The notes below the pieces were generated by a model. It saw only the letters and a list, made by a program, of their open reading frames with translations, made no database searches and was not told where the DNA came from. From NCBI GenBank assembly GCA_948474755.1, contig CAOLHI010001151.1, positions 1 to 64,000 of the forward strand: a stretch of DNA of 64,000 nucleotides, in the 5' to 3' direction. This stretch comes from Ctenosaura bakeri. Its lineage: Eukaryota > Chordata > Lepidosauria > Squamata > Iguanidae. Positions 24,701 through 39,700 of the stretch are shown here, piece by piece. The translations under genes were made by a program, and so were the position numbers. How positions within the stretch are numbered: position 1 is the first letter of the stretch; every line of letters begins with the position of its first letter.

Positions 24701-27700
24701 TTTGTCCCACTGCTGAGAACTCATGGGAGCCTTCCCTGCTCACCATTCCTTTCCATTTTGCCTCAGCATGAGTTCTCTGCACAGGGGCAAATTCCATTGG
24801 AATGAGAGGGACAAAGGAAGGCTTGCCCGAGCCTACCCCACCCCATTTCCTTACATTTTGCCTTACTGCAAGCTCTCTACACCAGGACAAAATGCATGGG
24901 AATGGGAGGAGGAGGAGAGAGGGAGGCATGTGCACTCGCAAATAATCCAATTTGCAAAAGGTCAAACTTGTGAATGTGTAGGGAGGACTGGAGTTACACT
25001 TCATTATCCAAAAATATATTTCAAGCCACAGTATCAGCACAAATTCCACCACATGCTCAGATCCACTAATTTCAAGAACAATCATCCCTCCTTCCCATGA
25101 TTAAAATAAGAGACGGAGGGCAGTTACTATTACACATCTGAAAAATTAGCAACATTACAGTGGCACTGGTGTAAGTGGCTGCTCTCATAAAACAATATTC
25201 TTCTACTGTAAGAGTGTGGAGGGAACAAGCCTGCGTCTTCTTCAGTGTTGACTTTAACCTTAACAACTGGAAACAATCATCCTAGGCTGCATCTTATCAT
25301 ACATCTGAAGCCTTCCTCAGGATTACTGATTATTCCCTCTTCATGTGGTGATGAGGTCAGCTGATCTGCCTTCCTACCACATTATTTACTTGTTGACTGT
25401 TTCAGTAACACCGAAGGAAATCAGTGAAGCTTACTTTGAATAAATATTTACTTCTTTAGATTAAGATCAATGATCCATAAACTGTGACATATGAGGCCAC
25501 AACAAAATTAGTAAGAAAGCCAATGCAGATAGTTTTCTTTATTCTGATGCAGCGATATTGATTGAGTGGGTTGAAGGGAAAGCACTTTCTTTGTCCATTA
25601 CTGAACAAGATGCATAAGCTTAACAACACATATCCAGTGCCATCACCCTTTAGTGCAGTAGCATCAGTGTGTAGGACAAGTTGTTGCTTTTATCCCAAAA
25701 GTTTGAAAGCACCTGTCCACACAGTGGCCACAACTTAAGAAAAGTCTGTGTAATGAATATAAAGAGCAACAGTAATAGCATGTGTATTTCTATACCGCTT
25801 ATCAGCTAAGTGCTCTCTAAGTAGTTTACAATGTATTTAGCTAATTGCCCCCAACAAGCTGGGTACTCATTTTACCGACCTGCAGGAGGATGGAAGGCTG
25901 AGTTAACCTGGAGCCTGGCAGAATTGAACTCACAACCTTGTGGCTGCACTACCGGCATTTAAACACTGACCCACCAGGCCTCCCTGGTGCAATGGCCAAT
26001 GAAAGGAAAACCAGTCAAAGCAAAATAATTTTCTGGATTTATATCTATTTGATATTGTGCTGTGTGCCTTCAAGTCATTTCTGACTTCTGATGACTCTAA
26101 GGCGACCCTATCACAGGGTTCTCTGGGGGCCTGGGAGTTTCTGACTCACTCAAGATCACCCAGTAGGTTTCCAAGGCCAAGTAGGGAATCAAACCCTGGT
26201 CTCCAGGGTCATAGTCCAATGCTCAACTACAGCATGTTGGCTATTATATTTTGAAAGAGCTAGTTTGAAAGAAAAACGTGAGGCTCCATCCTGGTAAATT
26301 GTCACTCTGCAGAATAACTGGCACTAATGAAAGTATCCGTTTAACTCAAGCAAGACAGACTGATTTTTTTAAAAAAAAAAATTGAATATAGAAATAGAGC
26401 AAAAGAAAGGAGAAGCTTTTGCCCAGTCATTTCACTTCAGAATATGAAAACTTAAAACTTTTACATTCATCGCCTATGGAATGTGAGTTGAGATATCAAA
26501 ATACCTACCTGGCTTTATACGGTCTCAGTTTCTATAAGAGGAGAAGAAAAGCCTAATTATCTCTTTCTCTGGCTTTAGGATTAGTAAGACACTGTATAGT
26601 AAATGAGCACTGAGCGACTTCCACAAATCCATATGGAACGGGAGACTTACGCTAGTGAAGAAAGAAGGGACATAGCTCAATGAAAGAGTATGTGCACAGG
26701 TTCAAATATTTGGGTAAGACCATGAAAAAGAGCAACTGGCATTCAGTACTGACAGTGGTGAGAGAGCCTGGGTGGTGTAGTGGTTTGAGCATTAAACTGC
26801 AACCCTGGAGACAGGCTTCAATTCCCTGCTGAGCCATGGAAACCCACTGGGTGACCTTAGGCATGGCACACACTCTCACCCCCAGAAAACCTTGTGATAA
26901 GGTTGTCATGAGTCAGAAATGCCTTGAAGACACACAGCAACAACAATCAACAATGTTGAATACGATGCACAAACACAGACTCTGGATGAGGCAGCTTCCA
27001 GTATTCCTGAGGGTGTTTACTATGAAGGATTTCATTTTTATTTTTTTAATTTAATTTAATTGCAATTTTTTTATCCAACATTAGCATCAACAGAACAGAT
27101 AGACTGAACACATCCCAGAGCTATAAATCCTATGTGGTGGTGGGTGAGACTGCAACATTTCCAACAGTTAATGAAAGTGGTTCTGGACAGTGACTTGTTC
27201 TAACAGTTTCTAAGATGACACCCTAATCCACCAATCTCATAGTTTTGTATCCCTTATTTCCTTTCATCACACACCCCATCTATTTGAAAATTTCAAACAG
27301 GAAAGAAAATATGCTACAAGACAACCACACAGCTGCCAGAATACTTGAAGGAACTTGCTGACGTGCTCACTTGCATTCATTTCTCAGAAATCTTGGAGAA
27401 CAAGTGAGCTGCCAAAGGACTGAAGAAGGCAAAAAAAGAAGATTCAAGAAACTACAGACCAGTCAGCTTGACCTCAGTACCAGGTAAAATATTAGAACCG
27501 ATTATACAGGAGTCTGTCTGCAAGTATCTTGATGACAATGCTGTGATCAGTAAGAGCCAGCATGGGTTTGTCACAAACAAATCCTGCCAAACTAATCTTC
27601 TATCTTTTTTTCAATCAGGTCACTTGCTTAATAAACGGTGGGAGTGCTGTGGATGCCATTTATCTGAACTTCAGCAAAGCATTTGATAAGAACCCTCATA

Positions 27701-30700
27701 ATATTTTGATTAGCAAATTGATTAATTGTGGAATGGATGGGAACACTGTCAGATGGATCCATAATTGGTTGGAAAACTGTGCTCAAAGAGTTGTCATCAA
27801 TGGTTGCACTTCCAACTGGAAAGATGCCTTTAGTAAGGGGCTTCAGGGTTCTGTCCTAGGGTCATTACTCTTTAATATTTTTATCAATGACTTAGAGGGT
27901 TATCCTTACAAAGTTTGCAGATGACACAAAAGTGGGAGGAGTGGCTAACACATTGGAAGACACGAACAGAATGCAGAAGGACCTAGATAAACTTGAAAAC
28001 TGAACAGAAATTAATAAAATGAAATTCAATAGAGACAAATGCAACATTCTACATTTAGACCACAAAATAAAATGTACAGATATGGGATGGAGGATATATA
28101 GCTCAGTAGTACTACACGTAAAAAAAACCTTAGGATTATTGTTGATCATAAACTGAACACGAGCCTGCAGAATGAAGCTGCAATGAAGAAGGCAAATGCT
28201 ATTTTAATCTGAATTACTAAAAGCATAGTTTCCAAGTAGAGAGAAGTAATAGTCTCACTATATTCTGCGCTGGCCAGGCCTCATCTGGAGTACTACATTC
28301 AGTTCAGGGCACCTCCTTTTAAGAAGGCTATAGACAAGCTAGAGTGGGTTTAGAGAAGGGAAACAGGAATGATAAGAAGTATGGAGAACAAAATGTATGA
28401 GGAAAGGTTGAAAGAGCTGGACATATTCTGCTTGGTAAAGAGAATACTGAGGGGCGACATGATTGTATTTTTTACATACCAGAAAGGGCTGTCACAGAGA
28501 GGGCAGGCCTGCTCCCCCAAGGGTAGGGCCAGGTCTAATGGTTTACGTTACAAGAGAGTAGATGCTGATTGAACTTTAGAAGGAACTTCTTAAAGTAAGA
28601 GGAGTTCAGCAATGGAACCAATTCCTAGAGAGGTGATGGGGTCTCCTTTTCTGGCTATCTTCAAAACAGAAGCTGGACAGCTACCTGTTGGGGATGATTT
28701 AGCTGGAGATTCTGCATTGAGGTGGGGTTGGACTCAGTGGCCCATGAAGCCTTTTCCAGTTCTATAATTCTAATCTTTTAATTTGTTCATGTGTTTAATA
28801 AGGATGTGGACAGGATTCTTGAAAAGGTAAGGGCTCCCACATGTGTATTAAACCCCTGCCCTTTCAGGCTGATTAAAGAAAAAAGTAGAGGGGGATTAAC
28901 TGAGTAGAAGAAGTGATCAGTGCCTTGCTAAAGCCAGTCTATGTTCCATCATACTTACAGGAGGCAGCTGAAAAAGCCCAACCTGGATCCCACTGAGGAA
29001 GGGAATTCCAGAGGTTTGGAGCAGTCATGTAGATTAGGTCATTGTATAAACAGCAAAGGAATAAGTAGCATCCTATAACATATTTGTAATTTGGCAGAAG
29101 ATGCTTCTGACTTTCTTGTTCAAAGCTACATCTCTGCTTAGAGGAAAATCATGTAGACCTACTCTAAGAACTTCTAAGTATTTAAAATAGCCCCACACCA
29201 CTGCTCGTCTATGATTTTTATTCATGAGGTTTCACCAAGTGAGAGATGTTCATTTATTTCATAGTTCCATTTATATCTTACTTCTCCTTCAATGAGCTCA
29301 AAATAGTATGCATAGCTTTACTCTTCCCCACTTCATCTTCACAACAATCCAAGGAGGCAGATCAGGTTTGAAAGAGAGGAGACTGGCCAAAGGTCACTGA
29401 ATGAGTTCAATGGCTCAGTGGGAAATAGAACTCAGAGCTCCCAAATCCTAGTCCAGCACTCAAGCCAGTCTTACTTCTCCTCCTAAAGGCTCATTTTTAT
29501 ACACACGGATGTTATCACCCAGCAAGATTACCGTGTTGCCAGCAAATTAACAATAGGAACAGAAGTTTCTCTTTGAAAAACACGCCTTTCAGTATATGCA
29601 TAAGTTCCCTCCATATGAAAATATGCTCAGCTGCTTTATTTCTTGAAACTAGAATGCAGAGGTTCCTTGGCAGTTCCTAGCCCTACCCCTGGACCAGAAA
29701 GTGGGCATTTCTCTCCAAGAATATCTGCCTAAAATAAAACCTGAACTGGTAACTTTGTCATCACCATCACCTTTCAAAGTGTCTAAAATAAATACGCACT
29801 GTGCAAAAGCTGAAGAGAAGAAAAACTAGTGGGAAATTATGTCAACAGTATATTCTAACAGACTGAGAACTGTCACTCAGGAATGCCTCAAAGAAGGATC
29901 TGTTCGAAAACATGCTGGGACCATGTATATTTTTTATTGTATCCTAGGAGATTTTTCTCCCTTCTTTTATTAAGTGTAAGTAAAAACTGAAGCAGACTTT
30001 GTCTCCAGGTTTACAATCTAAAGATCAAATTTCACTATGTTTCTATCTGTGGGCCCTCTGTATCTGCTGGTTTTGGTTCTAGGACCCCTGTGGATACCAA
30101 AATCCATGGGTGCTCAAGGCCTATTATGTACAATGGTATAGAAAAATGGTATCCTTTATATAAAATGGCAAAATCAAAGTTTGCTTCTGGGATTTTTTTT
30201 TTAAATATTTTCAAGCTGTGGCTGGTTGAATCTCTAGATACAGAATCTGCAGATATGAAGGGCCAACTCCACTCCTATTCATTTCAGTGAATAAAGTTTA
30301 GGGCTAAGTCAGAGACTTTGTGGCCCTTCAGATGTTGCTCAGTTACAATACCCATCAACCAGGACAACCAGAGGAGAGGGATGATGTGAACTGCAGTGCA
30401 GAGGTATTTGGTCCACCTGCTCACCCTTGATTTGGTTCAGTCTGCTGCAGTAAAAATATCAAAGGCAGCTTAAAGAATCTTCAAAAGACACAGAGAGAGA
30501 GATGTGGGGAAAGAGTAGCAATGCCATGCCCGACTCACCACTAAGCATTCCTTTTTTCTTTTTTTTTCGGTCTCTCAGCTGTTTAAAGGTCAACAGTGGG
30601 CTACAAAAAGTAGAAGAAGAACTCAGAATGAAAATGGATTAGTTTGATTCCATGCTTTTTACTCAAACACCTACCCATAGAGGTAGGAGTGCCTGGAGCT

Positions 30701-33700
30701 GCTTTAAATTCCTTTTGGGATGCTAGGTTTCTTTGTGATGGAAGGAACATTGTAATGAGCTTCCTACCCCAATAATCATTTACACACAGAGCCAGTCCCC
30801 GGGACTGTCACCACACAGCTCAGCATATTATCCTCACATCTCTGTACAACTCACTGGAGGTATACCTCAGCTAATATAGCAGATGTGTTCCTGGGCATTC
30901 CTTCTTTAACACAAAATTTGGTACCAGAGACAGAAAAAAAGAAGGATAGGTTTCTGCACCACAAACAAGAAGATAAGATCACTATGTTTCAGCATTTTTT
31001 TAAAAAAATCCCACACTAAGACTATGAACATATAAAATGAAAATAGTAGATTAGGTAAGCCTTGCATAAGTAGAAAAAAACATTTTGAGCAACCTAGAGA
31101 CCATTTGAAGGCTTCTTCCAAAACATACCCAGCGATGATTTTTATTTTCACCAGGCTCAACATCTTTTAACCCCACCCCACCCCACTTTCATTTTGGTGG
31201 CTAAACTTAAAGTTCCAAGCGTTTAAAACATGCTAGCTAATAAGGCAGGATTATCTGCTCTCCCCTTTCTCTCTGTTTTGCTGTTTGTGCATGTTTAGTA
31301 AGTGACTCTGGAAGCAGCTGCTATATACTTTTATATTGCTAGAGCAATAACATTCTCTCCCAGCTTAGACTTCATTGCACTGTTGCTGCCAACATGCTGT
31401 TACAAGTTGGCATTGAAAGTCTGTATTTCTCCAGCTTTCCATCATCACCATTCATCTAGTTCCAATGCTGCTAAAAAGGTTCCATCTATATAGAGGATGA
31501 GTACAAAGTAGAGGGACTGAAGTGTACAAAGGAGCTTCACTGTCAGAGGTTTTGTTAACCAATGTATCTCTGTATTCCTAAAGAGAAGCACACTAATCTT
31601 CCTTTTACCAGACCTTAACATTATTAGTCATGTACAGGAGATACTCAAACCTCTGACTTCTAGACACACTTTTGATTTCTGCCCTTTTCATCCATCATTC
31701 CCATGCAATCGATCTTCCTCAAAATACTACAGGACTGGAACTGTGGCCCAACACTTTTCTCTATTAACTTTGCCTCCTGCTCATCTAAGAAAACGAATTG
31801 CCAGCTGTAGTACTCTAACCTGTGTAACCATTATGAGAGTTTTCTACCCTTCAATCTTAATCTCAGTTTGTCTTTGCAAATGACTCACACATGACTATGT
31901 ATCAGCCTCAGCTTCCTGTAATGCATTTAACACATTCCTAGCTGCCTCCACAACTTGACACTAGATCCTAGTTCTCACAATGTACTTATTCTTCACCCAT
32001 TCCACCATTACAGCCTCATTCCACCTTACTGGTTTAACTGTGAAATCCTTGAACTGATATGGTGATCTTTATCTTATCTAAGGGTTCAATTTATCCCCAG
32101 GAAATCTTTTCCATGGGTGGCTGGATGATCTCTTGGACATCCAATGCTATTAAAAACTTTTTCTCCATGTCATGAAGGTGCATAGAGTCCAGTGAGAGTG
32201 CCAGAGTTTCCTGCTCCTTTGTGCAGAGAAAAGAGGCTCAGGACAAGAGAAGCCTTGCCTGGGGTATTGCGGGGGCAGATTTGTGAACCAAATTTGGCCT
32301 ATGGAGCAGAGCACTCTATTCACATCTTCTTGAAAATTAACATATTCGGCTGCTGTGGAGCTTGCTTTTCTGTGTCTCATGCCCACTACAGCCTTTCTGG
32401 TGGACATCTGGCAAACAGTCACCTGGAAATCAGACCCACCTTTGTGAGGTGCTGTGAGTTGGATGCCTTTGTCTCTGCCAAAGCCTTATTCAACAAGAAG
32501 ATGCTCAACAGGCTGTTGGTAATAGTTTCTGCCTCAGACTACAGGAAAATTCAGACTACAGGAAAAGAGTCCACCTAAACCTCAGGAAGAACTGCTGTTT
32601 GGCAGTGGAATATGCTGCCTTGGAGTATGGTGGAGTCTCCTTCCTTGGCGGTTTTTAAGCAGAGGCTGGATAAGCACCTGTGAGAGGTGCTTTAATGTGG
32701 GTTGGACTGGATGGCCACTGGGGTCTCTTCCAACTCTATGATTCTATGATTCAGATATCATTAACTGCTGCACCATCTTACCACTTCTCTCACCCTTATA
32801 TTAATAACTTTAACATGTTTCTCAGACCCTGATCTTCTGACAGCAAATACATATCTTTAGTCTTTTACACAGAAACGCTACAATATGGACAGTGGTATGA
32901 TTGGGAGTATCACATGAACTATTTATTGTTCAAGAAGAGTTTACAGCACCAGGCCTTTCTATTTCCATGATGAAGTAAATACTCCTATACTCCTGCGGGT
33001 GTCACATATCTTGGCTCCTACAACAGCTAAAGACTCACTTTTTGGAAAACAGTGAAAGCTTGGAATCCAGGCCAGATGACAGTCTGAATGGGCACTAAGT
33101 GGCATGCCTAGAATCCATTTGAAATTTGGCCAAACTAAGATTGAGACACCTAGTTGCCTCCACAAAAGGAGTACAAGGGGGAGGCTCCAACCCATGCAGT
33201 GAAAGAGAAGAGGAAACAAGTGGGGACAGCTGTAGTTAATGTGTGCAACAAAGATACTGAAGCGGTGTGGCTGCAACTCTCTCAAGGCAGGAGCCCTGCT
33301 GCAGTGGCCAACAATGAATTTGCCACTCCCATTGCTGACAGTAGCAAAGCTAATAGTAGGACTGGCCCTACTATGCTATTGCTAATGTTGAAGGAGGGTT
33401 CAACTACCAGAGCAGAGGTACACAATTTTGATCTTCGCTTCTGGCAGCCAAGTGTCTTTGCCTAGCCCTTAAAGGTAGGCATCATATCAATGACATATGG
33501 AAAACTAACAATCATTTATTAGCTTTGAGCTACACATACACAGAACTGAAGTGGCCACCAAGACCACAGTCCCAGGTTATACTTTCCAAGGCCAATCTAA
33601 AATTACAATACCACATGACATATACCTCTGCTTTTCAAGGAGACACTCCTGGTAAGTGAATCTCTAACTAGTGGCCCTCTATGACTGTTCTTCCAGGACA

Positions 33701-36700
33701 TGCGAAAGCAGGCTGGAGACATTACTGATTTGGAAGGCAACAGAGATATCCATTCTAATTCATTCATCTTCAATGATATTTATATTTATATCACCAAGGG
33801 ATTAACATCCCAATAGGTACAGTTTGGAAAAAGTTAGCTTTCCAGATTACAATTCCCAGAACCCCTGAGCCAGCAGCCAGGCTAGCTAAGGACTTCTGGT
33901 AGTTCAAAAGGGTAACTTTTATAAGTTTCTGCAAAAAGTGTCCCAGGAATGACTGCTTTCATTAAGGGTGATGTCACCAGGAAGCAAAGATGCTCTCGAA
34001 AAGCAAAAGGTCACAAATGGCCAGGAACAAACTTACTGCTTCTTCTAGTTAATTTATGAACACTGTGACAGCCCCCGCTCCCCCCGCCAAGTGGTATAAA
34101 CTCAAGGTCCAAATCCTCTGGGCACATTTTCACAGTGGCATTCCGTCATCACAAGCATTCAGCTGACCTTTGCTCTCCCTACACTCTGCCAGACAGAACT
34201 GCTGAAGCAGCTGCCTTCCTTCTTTCCCCTTGAAGAACAAAGGTGGTACGACCACATAGATGTCACACCCTTCCTCTATTTCATATCTGTATGAAGAGAG
34301 AGAGAGATAGCGAGAGCACACGTGCAATATATTTCATTCAAATACTGACTCTTATGTGCTCAAAAATCCAATTCAGCCTTTTATCTTTTTAAAGAAATGC
34401 ATTTCCAGTTTTTACACAGGAAACCACTGAAAACAGGATGCCTGTTGATCATCTGGTAGGAGCACATGAGCCAAACAAATATGCCTGTCTCCAACTCACT
34501 CAGTCAATGTTATGATTTTTTGAGGGTTGCCTGCCAGTAGAGCTGCCTTACCAGCAGTATTCATAGTGAAGATTCAGCAGAAGAGGTCTGTGAGTTTTGC
34601 CATCTATGTGACTATATTTTAGGCCTGTATAGAACAGGCACTGGGTATCCAATGCTCAGATTTTTGCCCAAGTCACTGTAACTCGCCAGAGGGCTTAGAG
34701 GAAGTCACTATCTCACAGGAGTTTTGAGTACAGAAAAAAACTATAATGAGAATTTGGGAAAAGTCACAAGACCCAGTATTTCACAACACCCAGTAACCAA
34801 GCAGGCTGGGGGATTCTGAGAGCTGCAGTCCAAAGAAGTAACTTTTCCTAACTCTGATTATAACATGCTTTATACAAAAAACATTTTAAATATAAGCCAC
34901 AACCTCAGCTTATAATATATACACACACACTTACCGGTAAGCATACAGAAAGATACAACAGCAGCACGTTCAGAAAATATAGAATTGAGATCCAAGGAGG
35001 CACTTTCACACTGTACAATTATACCACCATGATTCCACTTTAACTGTCATGACTGCATCCTATAGAACTGAGGGATTTGTAGTTTGGTCAGAGGCACCAG
35101 AGGAGCTCTCTGGCTGAGAACTCTATGCAACCCTCCCTAAACAGTAAATCCCTGGATTCCATAGGGTGGAACTATGCAAGTTAAAGTGAATTCATACCAC
35201 AATAATTGAATAGTGTGAAAGGGCCCAGATTCAGCAAATCCTAGGAATTAGGTTGCTTTACATAGAATTCTCCTAGCCACAAGCTACAGATACCATGACA
35301 CAGTCATTTGTTAAAGTCTTCTTCAATTATCTCAGCCTCCAACCAAACAGGATCCCATAGTGGTTTACACATACTAAGTACAAAGAAGCCAGGCCACACC
35401 AACAGACAAAAGATATGACATAAAAGGAAACAAGATGGGATCTAGAAGAGAGGACAGACAGGAAAAGCAAATCCAGTCACCAATTAATAAAGGTAAATAT
35501 TTTGCAAGGACATAACTATGTTGCAGCAAAACCAATGAACAAGACTCAGTTTAGGTGGCTGGAACCCTGCATTTCAACAGTTTCAAAAAACCTCCCTTTG
35601 TGTGCACATGTGAGCTATTGTGGGAATTGCGGCATATGAATTAAACGAACAAATGAAAGAATGCTTAATAAGGTAACAAAAATACAGTAAATAGCAGCAC
35701 AAAAATCTTCATATGTGAACCCTTCTCAGACCCTGCAACTATAGTGGATCCCATGCATTTTAACTCAGTTGCCCACGTAATGGACACAATACCGATGGTG
35801 ACATGAACCTCAGAATATTCAAGAAGCAACTGGAGAAGAAAAGAGACAAAGCTACACATTTTTCCCCTTCAGCATGGGGCCCCTAGCCAGCGAGGGAGAT
35901 GGAGCCACTGCCACAGTTGAATCGTTGATAGAAAACCCAGTCCTTCCAGTGAAGAGTCTTGTGGCACCTTAAATACTAACCAATTTACTACAGCATGAGC
36001 TCTGACTAGCTCTGACACATGCACATACACACAGATACATACAAGGGAATGCTCTTAGCCTTACTGAATGTCCCATTACCAGTACTTTTTCCTTGATTTC
36101 CAACTACAATAACCCAAAAGAAAATTCTGTATAAGGCAGAACTGTCCAAGAATTCCCTAGAATTAAATTACAAACTTTACACCTTACAGTGTTTTTGTGT
36201 GCTTGATCCTTTTCATCGCACATAATTGCCATTTATGAGCTGCACACTTTACCAGGAAGAAGAAGGGGAAAAAATGTTGGTATTGTTGGTCTTAGGCCCT
36301 TTCCACATGGGGGTAATAAAACGGTGTAGAGCGACCTCTGACGGAGGTCTACACTGTGGAGTGGATTGGGGCGGACTACTTTAGCGCAGTTCCACACCCC
36401 AATCTGCGCAGGAGCGACCGGAAGTGGTGGCACTGCGTGCTTTTTAAAAACCTTTTTCAAAGAGGTTTTTAAAAAGCACAATCGTGCAGCCCCGTGCAGC
36501 CCCGTCACAGCGCCCCGGTGTAGATTTGCAGGCACGTGCAAGAGCGTGCCTGCAGATCTGCCGGGGGCGGGCTTCCGGCTGGCGAGCTTCTCCGGTTGGT
36601 GGAGAGCCTCCGCCAGCCGTAAGCCACCATTTTGGACGCTGCAGGACGCCAAGGAGTGTGGAGCAGCAAACTCGCGCTGCTCTGCGTGGCGACGGACTTA

Positions 36701-39700
36701 TCTGGTTGCTGGTAAGCTCCATTACTGTGCGTTTTATCCCGTTTCTCCCTCCACGTGTGAAAAGGGCCTTAGACACGCTTCTAATTTAACCAAACATTCA
36801 CCATCACTCTTCCTCAAAGAAACAGTTCTGAAAATGCCACTCTGGGCAAGCACAGAGCATTTCGCTCTCACTAATGAACAACTACAGATGGTCCACAACA
36901 GACACTTCAAATTAAAGAGTAGGACTGCCTTTCCATGCAGTCTCTGAAGGCAAGGTTGCCTCTCACACAAGGAATAAGAACTTCATTTCACCTCAGTTTT
37001 TTTAAAAGTCAGAACTTAACCGCATTGAATACTGGAGAAAGTAAAACTAATATTTGTCTACTGTGTGGTCTGCCTCTGATGCCTCCCTAGAAACTTCAGA
37101 GTATAGCTGCTAAGATTGGCCCCTAAGCAGCACATCTTGCAAGTCCAGAAACAACATCATTTAGAAGGACAATTCAAAGTGCTAGGGCTTATCTCTAAAT
37201 CTCCAACAGAGTTGAGTACCCAAAGAACCATAATCTTCCTCCTGGATATATATATGCATCAATACCATAATCAGGATGCTTTCCTGGGGATTCCTGACTA
37301 CAGAGGTGACCAGTGGAAGTGTGTTTTCATCTGCCATGTCATGAAATGCTCTCCCTGGGGAATCTCATCTGGAACCTACTCTGACATTTCATCAGTAATA
37401 AGCAAAGATTGTTTCATTTTTCCAGGTCTTTAACAGAATCAGCTGATTCTTTAGTTGTTGTTGCTATGTGACTTCAAAGTTGTTTCCAGCTTATGGTGAC
37501 CCTAAGACAAAGCTATCACAGGGTTTTCTTGACATGGTTTGTTCAGAAGGACTTTGCCATGACCTTCCTCTGAGGCTGAGAGAGTGTCACTTGTCCAAGG
37601 TCACCCAGTGGGTCTCCATGGCCAGGCAGGGATTTGAACCTTGGCCTACAAAGCTGTAGTCCTACACTTAAACCACTACATAACTAGAATTATATTGCTT
37701 TTCTATTCATTTGAGGCTTTAATTTACTTGTCAGGCTGCCTGCTTTCTCGTTTTTATTCAATTGTGGGTTGTCCTGAAAATTTTTGCAAAAGGATGGAGT
37801 AAATACACACCACAAAACTTTATCCCCACACACACACACAGTTCCTAAAAAACAACACCTTATCTTTCTGACACATTACTTACCCTACAGCTTAGATGGC
37901 ATTTTAGAATGACTAATTAGTCTAATAAAAAGATAACATATGTGGTTCTTATGGTTAACACACTTTGCACTGTAGCATTTCAGTATAGTACAATCAGTCA
38001 TTTATTGTTGTTTTTGTGTGCCTTCAAGTAGTTTCCGACTAATAGAGACCCTAAGGCAAACTTATTACAGGATTTTCTGGGGCTGAGAGTGTGTGATGTG
38101 CACAAGATCACCCAGTGGGCTTCCATGGCTGAGTGGGGATCTGAACTCTGGTCCCCAGAGTCGTAGTCCAATGCTCAAACCCCTACACCACATGGGCTCC
38201 CCAATAATTTATAAAGCCATTCAAAGTCAAATTACATTTTACAGCAGGACGAAGAAGCAAAACTGAGACAAACGTCTTCCTATAAAATTGCACTTTCCAT
38301 GATTTGTTATATTCAAGGGCTTAAGCACAAAAGAATTATTTGATTAAATACCAGACTATTTCATCATTTTCCCTTGTATTAAAGGTCACCCAAGAAGACA
38401 TCTGTCTAGGCATACAATAAGATCTACTATCGTTGCCTTGAACATCAATATTTCAATGTTTTTGAATCACAGGTTGCATTTAACAGAGAACAGCTCCCAC
38501 TGAATTTAGAGACAGTTTCTTTCAAATACTTAGGATTATGTTCAGCATTATGCTTTAAATGGCCTATTTAAATATTATGGCCTATTATTTCAATTGTTCT
38601 CTGATTTTCTCTGGAAATAATATGCTGACATAACAATGTCTGCGGGTCTTTTTAGAGCAAATCTGGACAGCAGATTGCTGGAAGGCTGGGAAGTGGAGCA
38701 GAAGTCATCAGTGATAAGACAGAGCATACTGTTTTCAGTGAGATTAAATACAACAACATTATGCCTAAAAAGAAAAGAAGGAAGAAGAGGAAGAGACTCC
38801 TAAGCAAGGTAGAAGAGAGCAGAGCATTTCTCTGGATCTCTCAGAAGAAAGTGTCATTAAGACAGGAGAAGCAGATACCAATGGTTTACTCGAGGCTGGG
38901 ATTTGGTGTGTTCCTGCCAAAGTTGGCAAGCTGATATAGTCCAAGGAGGGAGGGAGAACGGGCCAATGCCTAACAAGACTTGGACAAAGTCTTGTCAAAG
39001 ATCTTACTGTGCTTCCCACACTGGTAACCAGTTCCCCTCTACAGAAATAAGATATCCTGGGCTACAAACTCCATATGTTAAAAAAAAATACAAACCATGG
39101 AATCAACAGTTAAACATAAATGTAAAAAAATTGTAAGAAATCAAACTAACCCAGAACCAAGCTGTTCTGAAGTGACTGAAGCCTAGCTTAGCAGTCTATA
39201 CTTCCTCTGTATATTGAGCTATAAGCAAAAAGATTGGGATTTTCTTTTTGTTTTACAAATGACAGCTTTCATGATTTTTTTAGGAAGTGAGACTTCCTCT
39301 AAACCACAATATTAGAATTAATAGATGAATTGTTGTTGAGAGTTCTCAGCTCTACATGGCCTCAGAAAACAAGAGCTCCCATTCTTATGTGGGGCCCAGT
39401 CGTGATATTAAGAGAAAGTTCTGAGCACTTTCACCTCTTATAAGAATAAATACTATATATAGACTAGTGTTTTCCTCAGAAAATACTTGGAATGTGGATC
39501 ATTTGCTTAGCAGGAACATAGCCCTTCTAGTTTCAGAGGGAGAAAAGAAAGCTAAAAAGAGTACTTGTGTCTCCACAAGGCTCAGAAGTCAATGGACCTA
39601 TAAAACATATCACATGTTAATATAAACTGTCATATGTTGTGTTGACTACAAGGCCATGGATTTTTATCAACTCCATAGCATTCTAAAACCAGCAAGTGAA

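Noticed and set aside
24290..24910. CRISPR-like array
   Set aside because: The units are imperfect, about 100 bp, without unique spacers, in a vertebrate intron.
24252..25085. 277-codon minus-strand ORF as a gene
   Set aside because: It lies over the tandem array inside a Tigger-like element, has open frames on both strands and no domain. The openness comes from composition.
25780..25990. Functional tRNA genes in the SINE heads (also 26.77, 37.66, 43.82 kb)
   Set aside because: Box-like motifs are present, but no cloverleaf with a proper anticodon arm can be drawn. They are continuous with SINE bodies and tails.
27468..27924. Host protein from the open frames at 27.5-27.9 kb
   Set aside because: The translation is CR1 reverse transcriptase with frameshifts.
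32192..32578. 128-codon ORF before the CR1 end at 32.5 kb
   Set aside because: No recognisable domain. It has open frames on both strands and runs into a CR1 3' end, so it is more likely repeat or chance.
36366..36947. 193-codon ORF and CpG-rich block as an exon or alternative promoter
   Set aside because: The block has transposon TIRs and TTA duplications at its ends. Overlapping frames are open on both strands because of high GC.
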